The translations under genes and the position numbers were made by a program. DNA of 64,000 bases, taken from Arthrobacter sp. ISL-5. Its GTDB lineage: Bacteria; Actinomycetota; Actinomycetes; Actinomycetales; Micrococcaceae. Location: contig NZ_JAGGPM010000019.1 in the NCBI RefSeq assembly GCF_018613835.1, positions 1 to 64,000 of the forward strand. The letters are read 5' to 3'. Positions within the stretch are counted from its first letter, which is position 1. Each line of letters starts with the position of its first letter. Below, piece after piece: positions 11,994-19,340 of this stretch. The notes beneath the pieces are model-generated. The model made no database searches, was not told where the DNA came from, and saw nothing but the letters and a program-made list of their open reading frames with translations.

Positions 11994-12194
11994 GATGCGA
12001 CTCCCTTTGCTGTGGAAGCCTGTACCCGTGCCGGGACGGAAAGGACCAGTTGCGACGGTTACCAGGCTTCAGCATGTGCTTTTGAAGGTTAAGTTGCGCC
12101 TGGTAGATAGCTTCCCGGTGTCCGGGTGCCCGCCTTTGGCAAGTTCGAGATTAGCACCGGATTGTGGCGTGCGCCATAGTTTTCTGGAAACTTA

Positions 12195-12211
12195 ATTTCG
12201 CGATGTGAAAT
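12195..12211. promoter_or_regulatory. Inverted repeat ATTTC-N7-GAAAT, candidate operator
   Basis: It lies in the 390-bp gap between guanine deaminase and 8-oxoguanine deaminase, about 45 bp upstream of the -35 of the latter. The A/T-rich half-sites stand out from the GC-rich surroundings. The binding protein is unknown. Apart from this and the promoter at 12257, I see no gene in 11994-12383. Confidence 0.35.
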
Positions 12212-12256
12212 CCATGTTTCCGGGCTGTCACTCCGGGCGGTCACAATCCGCGGGCA

Positions 12257-12286
12257 TTGACGCCCTTTCCGGGCCAGCCCTACGCT
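12257..12286 (+). promoter_or_regulatory. Promoter of 8-oxoguanine deaminase
   Basis: TTGACG, 18-nt spacer, TACGCT. A start near 12293 would give a leader of about 90 nt before the ATG at 12384. Confidence 0.5.
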
Positions 12287-12383
12287 GGTGCCGATTCGGC
12301 CCCGTCAGGCGGCCGGCCACCTGGATCAGCAGACAGGCCCCACTGAGCTGGAACGCATCGGCACGCTCAGACAGGAACCGCAC

Positions 12384-13757
12384 ATGGCCCAGACAATTTT
12401 CCGTCCCTCCGAACGCCGGCTCTGGATCCGGAATCCGCTCGCCGCCTACTCCGCCAACGGCCTTGACGCCTCCGGGGGCGTGGTGGTCCGCGGGGGCCGG
12501 ATCACCGAGGTGCTGGGTTCAGGCGAGCATCCGTCCGCGCCCTGCGACGAAACATTCGACGCCGGCAACCACGTCCTGCTGCCCGGCCTGATCAACAGCC
12601 ACCACCACTTCTACCAGACGCTGACCCGCGCCTGGGGGCCGGTGGCCAACGCTCCCCTGTTTCCGTGGCTGCAGAACCTCTATCCGGTATGGGCCCGGCT
12701 CACGCCGCGGGACCTCGAGCTCGCCGCCACGGTGGCGCTCGCCGAGCTCCTCCTGTCGGGCTGCACCACGGCGGCGGACCACCACTACCTGTTTCCGGCG
12801 GGCATGGAGGACGCCGTAGACATCGAAGTGCGGGCCGTCCGCCGGCTGGGGATGCGCGCCATGCTGACCCGCGGCTCCATGGCACTGGGAGAGAGCGACG
12901 GCGGCCTGCCGCCGCAGTCCACCGTTCAGGCGGCGGAGGTGATCCTGGCGGACAGCGAACGGCTGGTCCGCGAGTACCACGAGCGCGGCGACGGCGCCGT
13001 GATCCAGATCGGGCTGGCTCCGTGTTCGCCGTTTTCGGTGACCAAGGAAATCATGGCCGAGAGCGCCTTGATGGCCGAACGGCTGGACGTCCGGCTGCAC
13101 ACACACCTGGCCGAGACCGTGGACGAAGAGAAGTTCTGCCGCGACATGTTCGGGCTGCGGACCGTCGACTACCTCGACAGCGTGGGCTGGCTGACGGACC
13201 GGACCTGGCTCGGCCACGGCATCCATTTCAGCGATGCCGAGATCGCCCGGCTGGGAGCCGCGGGCACCGCCGTCGCGCACTGCCCAACCTCGAACATGCG
13301 CCTGGCTTCGGGCATTGCCCGGGTGCTGGAACTGGAGGACGCGGGTGTCCCCGTGGGGCTGGGAGTGGACGGATCGGCGTCGAACGATGCCTCGAACATG
13401 ATCCTCGAGGCGCGGCAGGCGCTGTGCCTGCAGCGGCTGCGCTACGGGGCGCAAGTCCCGGTGGAGCGGGCACTGGGCTGGGCAACGCGCGGGTCGGCGG
13501 CGGCGCTGGGCCGGACGGACCTCGGCCAGCTGGCACCAGGCATGCAGGCCGATCTGGCCCTCTTCAAGCTCGATGACCTGCGGTTCTCAGGCAGCCACGA
13601 TCCCCTCGCCGCATTGTTGCTGTGCGGTGCGGACCGTGCCGACCGGGTGATGGTGGGCGGGGAATGGCGCGTCGTGGACGGGCAGATCCCGGGACTGGAC
13701 GTGGCCTGGCTGATCGCGGAGCACTCGGCCGCGGCGCGGCGGCTCGTCGCCGGCTAG
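12384..13757 (+). CDS. 8-oxoguanine deaminase (amidohydrolase superfamily)
   Basis: A 457-residue TIM-barrel metal hydrolase. Metal ligands are visible in LPGLINSHHHFYQTLTRAW, HTHLAET, WLGHGIHF and the aspartate of GLGVDGSASNDASNMI. The family hydrolyses 8-oxoguanine to urate plus ammonia; related members act on other aromatic bases, but the HHHFYQTLTRA signature and neighbours favour this call. Its product would feed the uricase encoded 2 kb downstream. The ATG at 12384 follows AGGAACCG; the open frame extends 32 codons upstream without a better start. Confidence 0.85.
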   Translation: MAQTIFRPSERRLWIRNPLAAYSANGLDASGGVVVRGGRITEVLGSGEHPSAPCDETFDAGNHVLLPGLINSHHHFYQTLTRAWGPVANAPLFPWLQNLYPVWARLTPRDLELAATVALAELLLSGCTTAADHHYLFPAGMEDAVDIEVRAVRRLGMRAMLTRGSMALGESDGGLPPQSTVQAAEVILADSERLVREYHERGDGAVIQIGLAPCSPFSVTKEIMAESALMAERLDVRLHTHLAETVDEEKFCRDMFGLRTVDYLDSVGWLTDRTWLGHGIHFSDAEIARLGAAGTAVAHCPTSNMRLASGIARVLELEDAGVPVGLGVDGSASNDASNMILEARQALCLQRLRYGAQVPVERALGWATRGSAAALGRTDLGQLAPGMQADLALFKLDDLRFSGSHDPLAALLLCGADRADRVMVGGEWRVVDGQIPGLDVAWLIAEHSAAARRLVAG

Positions 13758-13774
13758 GCTCCCCCTTCCGGATC

Positions 13775-13850
13775 GGCCCCGTTTCGACGGGTCCCTGCGT
13801 GCTAGATGTTCGCAAACGTCTTGTGCGCAGGGAACCGTCGAAACGGGGCC
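13775..13850. repeat. Long intergenic inverted repeat (25-bp arms, 24/25 paired)
   Basis: The left arm 13775-13799 starts GGCCCCGTTTCGACG and the right arm 13826-13850 is its near-perfect complement; the 26-nt loop includes GTTCGCAAACG. It may terminate the 8-oxoguanine deaminase transcript. One of six loci with long intergenic hairpins in the window. Confidence 0.85.
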
Positions 13851-13874
13851 TATGCCGCGACATCCGATCGTTGC

Positions 13875-13880
13875 TAGCGT
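13875..13880 (+). promoter_or_regulatory. -10 box TAGCGT, probable leaderless promoter
   Basis: TAGCGT, six bases, then the ATG of the LigD-type polymerase. It lies just 3' of the long hairpin. Confidence 0.5.
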
Positions 13881-13886
13881 GGCGGA

Positions 13887-15131
13887 ATGAGCCCGTCGAA
13901 GACCCCGGCCGAGATCCTCAACATTGCGGGCACCGAGGTTCGCATCTCGAGTCCGGACAAGGTGGTGTTTCCCGAGCCCGGGCTGACGAAGCTCGACCTG
14001 GTGCACTACTACCTCGCCGTCGCGGATGGTGCGCTGCGCGGCGCCGGCGGCCGGCCAATGGTGCTCAAGCGCTTCCCGAAGGGCATCGACGCTGAGCCGT
14101 TCTTTCAGAAGCGCGTGCCCGAAAACCACCCCGATTTCATCGACACGACGACGCTGCACTACGCGTCGGGGACGTCGGCTGAGGAGGCCGTCATCCGGGA
14201 TGCTGCGGGCTTGGCCTGGGTCGTGAATCTTGGATGCCTCGACCTCAACCCGCATCCCGTGCGCGCCGAGGACCTCGAGCACCCCGACGAACTTCGGGTC
14301 GACCTCGATCCGATGCCGGGGGTCGACTGGTCCCAGATCGTCGACGTCGCGTATGTCGCGCGGGAGGTGCTCGACGACGTAGGACTGGTGGGGTGGCCGA
14401 AGACGAGCGGGTCGCGCGGACTCCACATCCTGGTGCGCATCGCCCCGCAGTGGTCGTACCGCGACGTGCGGCTCGCAGCCGAGACCCTGGCCCGCGAGGT
14501 CGAAAACCGCGCTCCTGGCCTCGCGACAGCGCGGTGGTGGAAGGAGGAACGCGGCGAGAGTGTGTTCGTCGACTTCAACCAGAACGCCAAGGACCGCACG
14601 GTGGCATCAGCGTACTCGATCCGGCCACTGCCCGACGCCCGGGTCTCGATGCCGCTCGCATGGGACGAGGTCCGCACCGCCCGGCCGGAACAGTTCACGG
14701 TGCGCACGGTGCCCGGGCGCTTCGCCGGCATGGGCGACCCTCACACCGGCATCGACGACGCGGTCGGCACACTCGATGGGCTCCTCGCGCTGGCGGCCGA
14801 GCTCGGCCCCGCCGAGAAGCCGCCGCGCAGCGGTGACGGTTCCGGCCGACGGCAGTCGGTGATGCCGCTCATCGAGGTGGCCCGCACCAAGACCAAGCCC
14901 GAGGCGCTCGCGGCGCTCGACGAGTGGAAGACTCGGCATGCGGACCTAAGCCCGGCCCTGCACCCCGCCGATGTGCTCGTCGACGGAATGCGCGGATCGA
15001 GCTCGCTCTGGTACAGGGTGCGGGTGAACCTGCAGCACGTCCCCGAAGCGGAGCGTCCGCCGCAGGAGGAGCTCATCGCCGACTACGACCCATGGGCCGG
15101 CAAGGAGTGGCCGGGGCGCCCAGGGCAGTAG
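13887..15131 (+). CDS. Stand-alone LigD-type DNA polymerase/primase domain protein
   Basis: A 414-residue archaeo-eukaryotic primase-like polymerase of the NHEJ family. Such domains add ribo- or deoxynucleotides at breaks and gaps. Visible are the catalytic Asp pair in LRVDLDP (Asp139, 141), the His of GSRGLHILV (about 180) and the third Asp in ESVFVDFNQNAKDR (about 229). No ligase or phosphoesterase domain is attached and no Ku or ligase gene is near. The C-terminal tail, about 110 residues past the core, ends in EELIADYDPWAGKEWPGRP. The codon style (many CTC, GTC and CGAG runs) looks different from the neighbours, and it interrupts the purine region, so transfer is possible. It probably has a leaderless start. 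Confidence 0.88.
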   Translation: MSPSKTPAEILNIAGTEVRISSPDKVVFPEPGLTKLDLVHYYLAVADGALRGAGGRPMVLKRFPKGIDAEPFFQKRVPENHPDFIDTTTLHYASGTSAEEAVIRDAAGLAWVVNLGCLDLNPHPVRAEDLEHPDELRVDLDPMPGVDWSQIVDVAYVAREVLDDVGLVGWPKTSGSRGLHILVRIAPQWSYRDVRLAAETLAREVENRAPGLATARWWKEERGESVFVDFNQNAKDRTVASAYSIRPLPDARVSMPLAWDEVRTARPEQFTVRTVPGRFAGMGDPHTGIDDAVGTLDGLLALAAELGPAEKPPRSGDGSGRRQSVMPLIEVARTKTKPEALAALDEWKTRHADLSPALHPADVLVDGMRGSSSLWYRVRVNLQHVPEAERPPQEELIADYDPWAGKEWPGRPGQ

Positions 15132-15133
15132 CT

Positions 15134-15310
15134 CTACGGACGTTGCCGGCCGAACACCGGGAGCGCCCGCAGCCAGCGGGAGAAGCCGCGGGCCTGGCGG
15201 TCGCAGTCGGCCGGGATGTAGAAGTCCGGATCCGTGGCGCCGAACGGCAGGTACAGCTCCTGGCCGGGCGCCGGGAATTCCGCGACGTTGTTCTTATCCT
15301 GCGAGTCCAT
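15134..15310 (-). CDS. Small orphan protein, 58 residues
   Basis: A short gene with a strong ribosome site (GAGGAGG six to seven bases before ATG). It begins MDSQDKNNVAEFPAPGQ and ends RALPVFGRQRP, with central FGATDPDFYIPADCDRQARG. It has no signal peptide or membrane segment. It is convergent with the polymerase, two bases apart stop to stop, and divergent from uricase across a 389-bp gap. I recognise no family. The SD strength and clean frame are the support. Confidence 0.6.
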   Translation of the reverse strand: MDSQDKNNVAEFPAPGQELYLPFGATDPDFYIPADCDRQARGFSRWLRALPVFGRQRP

Positions 15311-15572
15311 CTGTTCCTCCTCGTTCCTCTGTTGGTGCTAAGCTTCGGACTGATTTCACGATCCGGAAAATGTTTATTGTTATGTGGAAAAATTGTAGTG
15401 GCCGCGGCCGCGACGGTCAACACCCCGCGGGCAAGGGGCGCACTCGCCGGGAGGGGCCGCCGGTCATAAGCGGATTTTTCGAATTGTGATGTACACCACG
15501 GCATGGCTGCGCTACGCTGGAAGGCAATTCGTGGCACATGTCACGTAACCTGGGAGCAGCAGGCAGGGTCGT

Positions 15573-15608
15573 AATGAGCTGACATCAACTGATGTCGGCT
15601 CATTTTTT
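15573..15608 (+). terminator. Strong intrinsic terminator/attenuator in the uricase leader
   Basis: A 15-bp stem with one T-G wobble (AATGAGCTGACATCA pairing with 15590-15604), a tiny loop and TTTTTT directly after. It lies about 95 bases upstream of the uricase ATG and far from the end of any plus-strand gene (the polymerase stops at 15131), so it may act as an attenuator. A small second hairpin (CGCGTG-GGAAA-CACGCG) follows at 15631-15647. The rest of 15311-15699 holds no gene I can support. Confidence 0.7.
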
Positions 15609-15699
15609 GTTGGGTCGACGGGACAAGAAACGCGTGGGAAACACGCGCTTAATTTCACTGTGGAACTTTGATTCCACTTACGGAAGTTGGGAACTGACC

Positions 15700-16608
15700 A
15701 TGAGCAACAACATCGTCCTCGGCAACAACCAGTACGGCAAAGCCGAAGTCCGCGTCGTCAAGATCACCCGGGACACCGATCGCCACGAGATCGAAGACCT
15801 GAACGTCACCTCGCAGCTCCGCGGGGACTTCGCCGCGGCGCACCTCGAAGGCGACAACGCCCACGTCGTGGCCACGGATACGCAGAAGAACACCATCTAC
15901 GCTTTCGCCCGCGACGGGATCGGCTCACCCGAAGCCTTCCTGCTGCGCCTCGGCGAGCACTTCACGTCCAGCTTCGAGTGGGTCACCGGCGGACGCTGGG
16001 AAGCAGAGTCCTACCGCTGGGACCGCATCCAGGCCCACGGCAGCGCGCACGACCACTCCTTCGTGCGCAGCGGCCAGGAGGTCCGCACCGCGGTCCTGGT
16101 CCGCGACGGCGCCGCCACCCACCTCATCTCGGGGCTCAAGGACCTGACCGTGCTGAAATCCACGCAGTCCGGTTTCGTTGGCTACCCGAAGGACAAATAC
16201 ACCACGCTGCCGGAGACCACGGACCGGATCCTCGCCACCGACGTTTCCGCCCGCTGGCGCTTCAAGGCAGGAACCGACTTCAACTCGCTGGACTTCAACA
16301 AGAACTACGAGGACGTCAAGGCGCTCCTGCTCGAAGGCTTTACCGAGAAGTACTCGCATGCCCTGCAGCAGACGCTTTTCGACATGGGCACCAAGGTCCT
16401 CGAGGCGCACAACGAGATCGAGGAGATCAGGTTCTCGATGCCCAACAAGCACCACTTCCTGGTTGACCTCTCGCCGTTCGGCCTCGACAACCCCAACGAG
16501 GTCTTCTTCGCCGCCGACCGCCCGTACGGCCTAATCGAGGCCACAGTCCAGCGTGACGATGCCGCGCCGGCAGAGGTCGCCTGGTCCGGCATCGCCGGTT
16601 TCTGCTAA
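15700..16608 (+). CDS. pucL: Urate oxidase (uricase)
   Basis: A 302-residue cofactor-free oxidase that converts urate to 5-hydroxyisourate. It has the tandem T-fold layout: GKAEVRVVKITRD at the N-terminus, the TDTQKNTIYAFAR segment with the catalytic Thr, the SFVRSGQEVRT region, the FVGYPKDKYTTLPETTDRI motif and the C-terminal half beginning near YSHALQQTLF. Length matches the family. The ATG at 15700 is the first Met after a long leader; the frame is open earlier without a credible start. It is followed by a nested hairpin and a purine permease on the same strand. HIU hydrolase and OHCU decarboxylase are not adjacent. Confidence 0.95.
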   Translation: MSNNIVLGNNQYGKAEVRVVKITRDTDRHEIEDLNVTSQLRGDFAAAHLEGDNAHVVATDTQKNTIYAFARDGIGSPEAFLLRLGEHFTSSFEWVTGGRWEAESYRWDRIQAHGSAHDHSFVRSGQEVRTAVLVRDGAATHLISGLKDLTVLKSTQSGFVGYPKDKYTTLPETTDRILATDVSARWRFKAGTDFNSLDFNKNYEDVKALLLEGFTEKYSHALQQTLFDMGTKVLEAHNEIEEIRFSMPNKHHFLVDLSPFGLDNPNEVFFAADRPYGLIEATVQRDDAAPAEVAWSGIAGFC

Positions 16609-16620
16609 TTAGCCTAGGTG

Positions 16621-16669
16621 CCGCGCCCGGAGTCTCTCTTTCCCGCACGGGAAAGCGCACCGGGCGCGG
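16621..16669 (+). terminator. Nested hairpin terminator after uricase
   Basis: The outer arms CCGCGCCCGG and CCGGGCGCGG enclose an inner perfect hairpin CTTTCCCG-CA-CGGGAAAG. Confidence 0.65.
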
Positions 16670-16746
16670 ATGCCCCGCCGGCCCGGTCCGGCCCCAAGTT
16701 TTCACACTGTTAGCCAGACATTGTTAGCCAGACGAAGGCGTCTGCC

Positions 16747-16770
16747 ATGAACCAAGAAAGTCTGCCATGA
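16747..16770 (+). other. Seven-codon leader ORF (MNQESLP) coupled to the permease start
   Basis: ATG 16747 reads seven codons and stops with TGA at 16768-16770, overlapping the permease ATG as ATGA. GAAGGCG precedes it, whereas the permease start itself has only AAGAAAG. The leader comes from a direct duplication: GTCTGCCATGAAC occurs twice, and TTGTTAGCCAGAC occurs twice just upstream. Translation is inferred. Confidence 0.4.
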
Positions 16771-18248
16771 ACACGAAGAAGAAAGTCCGCCCAGCGGCAG
16801 CCCGCCCCGAAGACCAGAAACTGCCCATCGGCAGCACCTTCGCCTACGGGTTCCAGCACGTTCTCACCATGTACGGGGGCATCATTGCCCCGCCGCTGAT
16901 CATCGGTGCGGCCGCCGGCATGTCCTCGCAGGACATCGGCCTGCTGATCGCCGCCTGCCTGTTCGTCGGCGGCCTGGCCACGATCCTCCAGACCGTCGGC
17001 ATCCGATTCTTCGGATCCCAGCTGCCCCTCGTCCAGGGCGTCTCCTTTGCGGGCGTTTCCACCATGGTGGCGATCGTCCACGGCGGCGGAGGCATCCAGG
17101 CGGTCTTTGGCTCGGTCATCGCGGCTTCGCTGATCGGGCTGCTGATCACGCCGCTGTTTTCCAAGATCATCCGATTCTTCCCGCCTGTGGTCACGGGCAC
17201 GGTGATCACCACCATCGGCCTGACACTGATGCCGGTCGCGGCCAACTGGGCCATGGGCGGCAACAGCAAGGCGCCGAACTATGGCAGCGTGGCCAACATC
17301 GGCCTGGCCGCGGCGACCATGGCGATCGTCCTCCTGCTCAGCAAGGTCGGCAGTGCCGCGATCTCCCGGCTCTCCATCCTGCTGGCCATGGTGTTGGGCA
17401 CGGTGATCGCCGTCGCCTTCGGAATGGCTGATTTCTCCAAGGTGGGCCAGGGCGAAATCGTGGCCTTCCCGACGCCATTCGCGTTCGGCGCCCCCACGTT
17501 CGAGATCGCCGCGATCGTCTCCATGCTGATCGTCATCCTGGTGACCCTCACGGAGACCTCAGCGGACATCATTGCCGTGGGCGAGATCGTGGGCACCAAG
17601 GTGGACTCCAAGCGGATCGGCGACGGCCTGCGGGCGGACATGCTCTCCAGCGCCATCTCCCCGCTGTTCAACTCCTTCACCCAGAGCGCGTTCGCCCAGA
17701 ACGTGGGACTAGTGGCCATCACGGGCGTCAAGAGCCGGTTCGTGGTCAGCGCCGGCGGCCTGATCCTCGTCGTCCTTGGCCTGCTGCCGGTGCTTGGCCG
17801 GGTGGTCGCAGCGGTGCCGACTCCCGTCCTGGGCGGCGCCGGCGTCGTACTCTTTGGAACGGTTGCCGCCAGCGGCATCCGGACGCTTGCCAAAGTGGAG
17901 TACAAGAACAACATGAACCTGATCATCGTGGCGGCGTCCATCGGCTTCGGCATGATTCCCATCGCCGCCCCGGCGTTCTACGACCAGTTCCCCTCCTGGT
18001 TCGGCACCATCTTCCACTCGGGCATCAGCTCGGCCGCGGTCATGGCCATCCTGCTGAACCTCCTGTTCAACCACCTCAAGGCCGGCAACTCGGAGAACCA
18101 GTCGGTGTTCGTGGCCGGAACGGGGCGCGTGGTCCGTGAGGAGGATCTGAAGTGCCTGGCCGACGGCGACCGCTACGAGGGCGGCAAGCTGATCGACTGC
18201 GACGGCAACGAAGTCCCGGTCCAGTCCTCCACAACGTCGGAGCACTAA
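16767..18248 (+). CDS. NCS2-family xanthine/urate permease
   Basis: A 493-residue integral membrane symporter with about 12-14 hydrophobic helices. The family signatures are GFQHVLTMYGGIIAPPLIIG near the start, QTVGIRFFGSQLPLVQGVSF and the NCS2 motif region TETSADIIAVGEIVG. It resembles the UraA/PbuX/UacT branch; a position next to uricase favours urate or xanthine. The C-terminal 60 residues are hydrophilic (VREEDLKCLADGDRYEGG). Translation may be coupled to the mini-ORF that overlaps its start. It ends before a perfect 23-bp hairpin. Confidence 0.9.
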   Translation: MNTKKKVRPAAARPEDQKLPIGSTFAYGFQHVLTMYGGIIAPPLIIGAAAGMSSQDIGLLIAACLFVGGLATILQTVGIRFFGSQLPLVQGVSFAGVSTMVAIVHGGGGIQAVFGSVIAASLIGLLITPLFSKIIRFFPPVVTGTVITTIGLTLMPVAANWAMGGNSKAPNYGSVANIGLAAATMAIVLLLSKVGSAAISRLSILLAMVLGTVIAVAFGMADFSKVGQGEIVAFPTPFAFGAPTFEIAAIVSMLIVILVTLTETSADIIAVGEIVGTKVDSKRIGDGLRADMLSSAISPLFNSFTQSAFAQNVGLVAITGVKSRFVVSAGGLILVVLGLLPVLGRVVAAVPTPVLGGAGVVLFGTVAASGIRTLAKVEYKNNMNLIIVAASIGFGMIPIAAPAFYDQFPSWFGTIFHSGISSAAVMAILLNLLFNHLKAGNSENQSVFVAGTGRVVREEDLKCLADGDRYEGGKLIDCDGNEVPVQSSTTSEH

Positions 18249-18263
18249 GCCACACCCCAGCAC

Positions 18264-18318
18264 GCGCGAACGAACACTTGAGGCCCTGTTTCCAAGGGCC
18301 TCAAGTGTTCGTTCGCGC
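18264..18318. repeat. Perfect 23-bp inverted repeat (GCGCGAACG/ACACTTGAGG family)
   Basis: The arms at 18264-18286 and 18296-18318 are fully complementary with a 9-nt loop TGTTTCCAA. The arm starts GCGCGAACGAACACTTG and differs at one base from the arms at 55926-56020. It lies between the permease and the RpiR regulator and could act as a terminator. Confidence 0.9.
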
Positions 18319-18376
18319 TCTTCCATCGCTCCGCCGCCTGATGTCGCGGATGCGGCCCGCGTGAGACGGTTGTTTC

Positions 18377-19201
18377 ATGAGGATCGACGAACGAATCGAA
18401 CGGCACTATGCGGAGCTCAGCCCCCAGGAACAGAAAGCTGCCGATACCCTCCTTGACCGCCTCGGCGATCTCGCTACCTACAACGCCGCCGAACTCGCAA
18501 GGCTCAGCGGCGTCTCCAAGGCAACCATGAGCCGGCTGTTCCGGCGGCTCGGCTTCGAGGATTTCAACGAGGTCAAAGAACACACGCGGTCCATCCGTTC
18601 CGGCGGCATGCCTCTCGGTCCGCAGTCGTCCGACGGCGGCCTGGCCGCCCATCTGGGGCAGGAACAGGAAAACCTGCGCCGCCTGGCGGAATCCTTCGAC
18701 GAGGACAAGCTGTCGGCGGCCAGCAGCACGCTCGCGAGCGCCGGAACCGTGCTGTTGCTCGGCTTCCGCAACAGCTATCCGGTGGCCCTGCATTTACGGC
18801 AGCAACTGCTCCAGTGCCGCAAGGGCGTGGCAGTAGCACCGCAGCCGGGGCAGAGCCTTGGCGAAGAGCTCGCCGGGCTGGGATCCGGGGACGCGGTGGT
18901 CCTCTTCGGCTTCCGACGGCGGCCCGCTGAGTTCCGCAAAGTCCTCCAGGCAGCTTCGGCCACTGGGGCGGCGACCATTCTGATCGGGGACCCGAGCGCC
19001 CGCCGACTGGCTGCCGACGCCACCAATTGGCTCGAGTGCCCGGTGGACGGCGCGCACGCCTTTGACAGCTACGCGGCGGCGATGAGCCTGGTCAGTGTCC
19101 TGGCGAACGGTGTGCTCGTGGTGCTGGGACGTGCCGGCCGCGAGCGGGTGCGGGCGGTCGCGGGCCTGTTCGACTCGCTGGGCGAGATCGAGGCTCGCTG
19201 A
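18377..19201 (+). CDS. MurR/RpiR-family transcriptional regulator
   Basis: A 274-residue DNA-binding regulator. Residues 1-75 form the HTH_6 domain (NAAELARLSGVSKATMSRLF is the helix-turn-helix), and roughly 115-245 are a SIS sugar-phosphate or effector domain (TVLLLGFRNSYPVALHLRQQ). SIS-containing RpiR proteins usually sense phosphosugars, but some regulate purine/ureide genes, and the location between two purine-type transporters suggests that role. Two similar 16-bp palindromes lie just downstream, before the NCS1 permease. Confidence 0.88.
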   Translation: MRIDERIERHYAELSPQEQKAADTLLDRLGDLATYNAAELARLSGVSKATMSRLFRRLGFEDFNEVKEHTRSIRSGGMPLGPQSSDGGLAAHLGQEQENLRRLAESFDEDKLSAASSTLASAGTVLLLGFRNSYPVALHLRQQLLQCRKGVAVAPQPGQSLGEELAGLGSGDAVVLFGFRRRPAEFRKVLQAASATGAATILIGDPSARRLAADATNWLECPVDGAHAFDSYAAAMSLVSVLANGVLVVLGRAGRERVRAVAGLFDSLGEIEAR

Positions 19202-19245
19202 GAGACCGGCACGAAGTAAGGCAACGAACAGAAGTAAAGAGGATT

Positions 19246-19281
19246 TGTTCCTGCAGAAACAGCCTTGAAACATTGGTTCCA
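19246..19281 (+). promoter_or_regulatory. Two tandem 16-bp near-palindromes, candidate RpiR operators
   Basis: TGTTCCTGCAGAAACA (19246-19261) and TGAAACATTGGTTCCA (19266-19281). Each is a palindrome with one mismatched pair, and both use the half-site G(A/G)AAC. They are 60-95 bp upstream of the NCS1 permease start. Assignment to the adjacent RpiR protein is inferred. Confidence 0.45.
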
Positions 19282-19340
19282 TCTAATTGAAAGCGTGAAA
19301 CGGCCGGACCGGCGGCTGTCCTAATCTTTCAGAGGAATCC

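Noticed and set aside
15570-15699. Known purine or xanthine riboswitch upstream of uricase
   Set aside because: I could not match a known aptamer core; only the terminator and a small hairpin can be supported.
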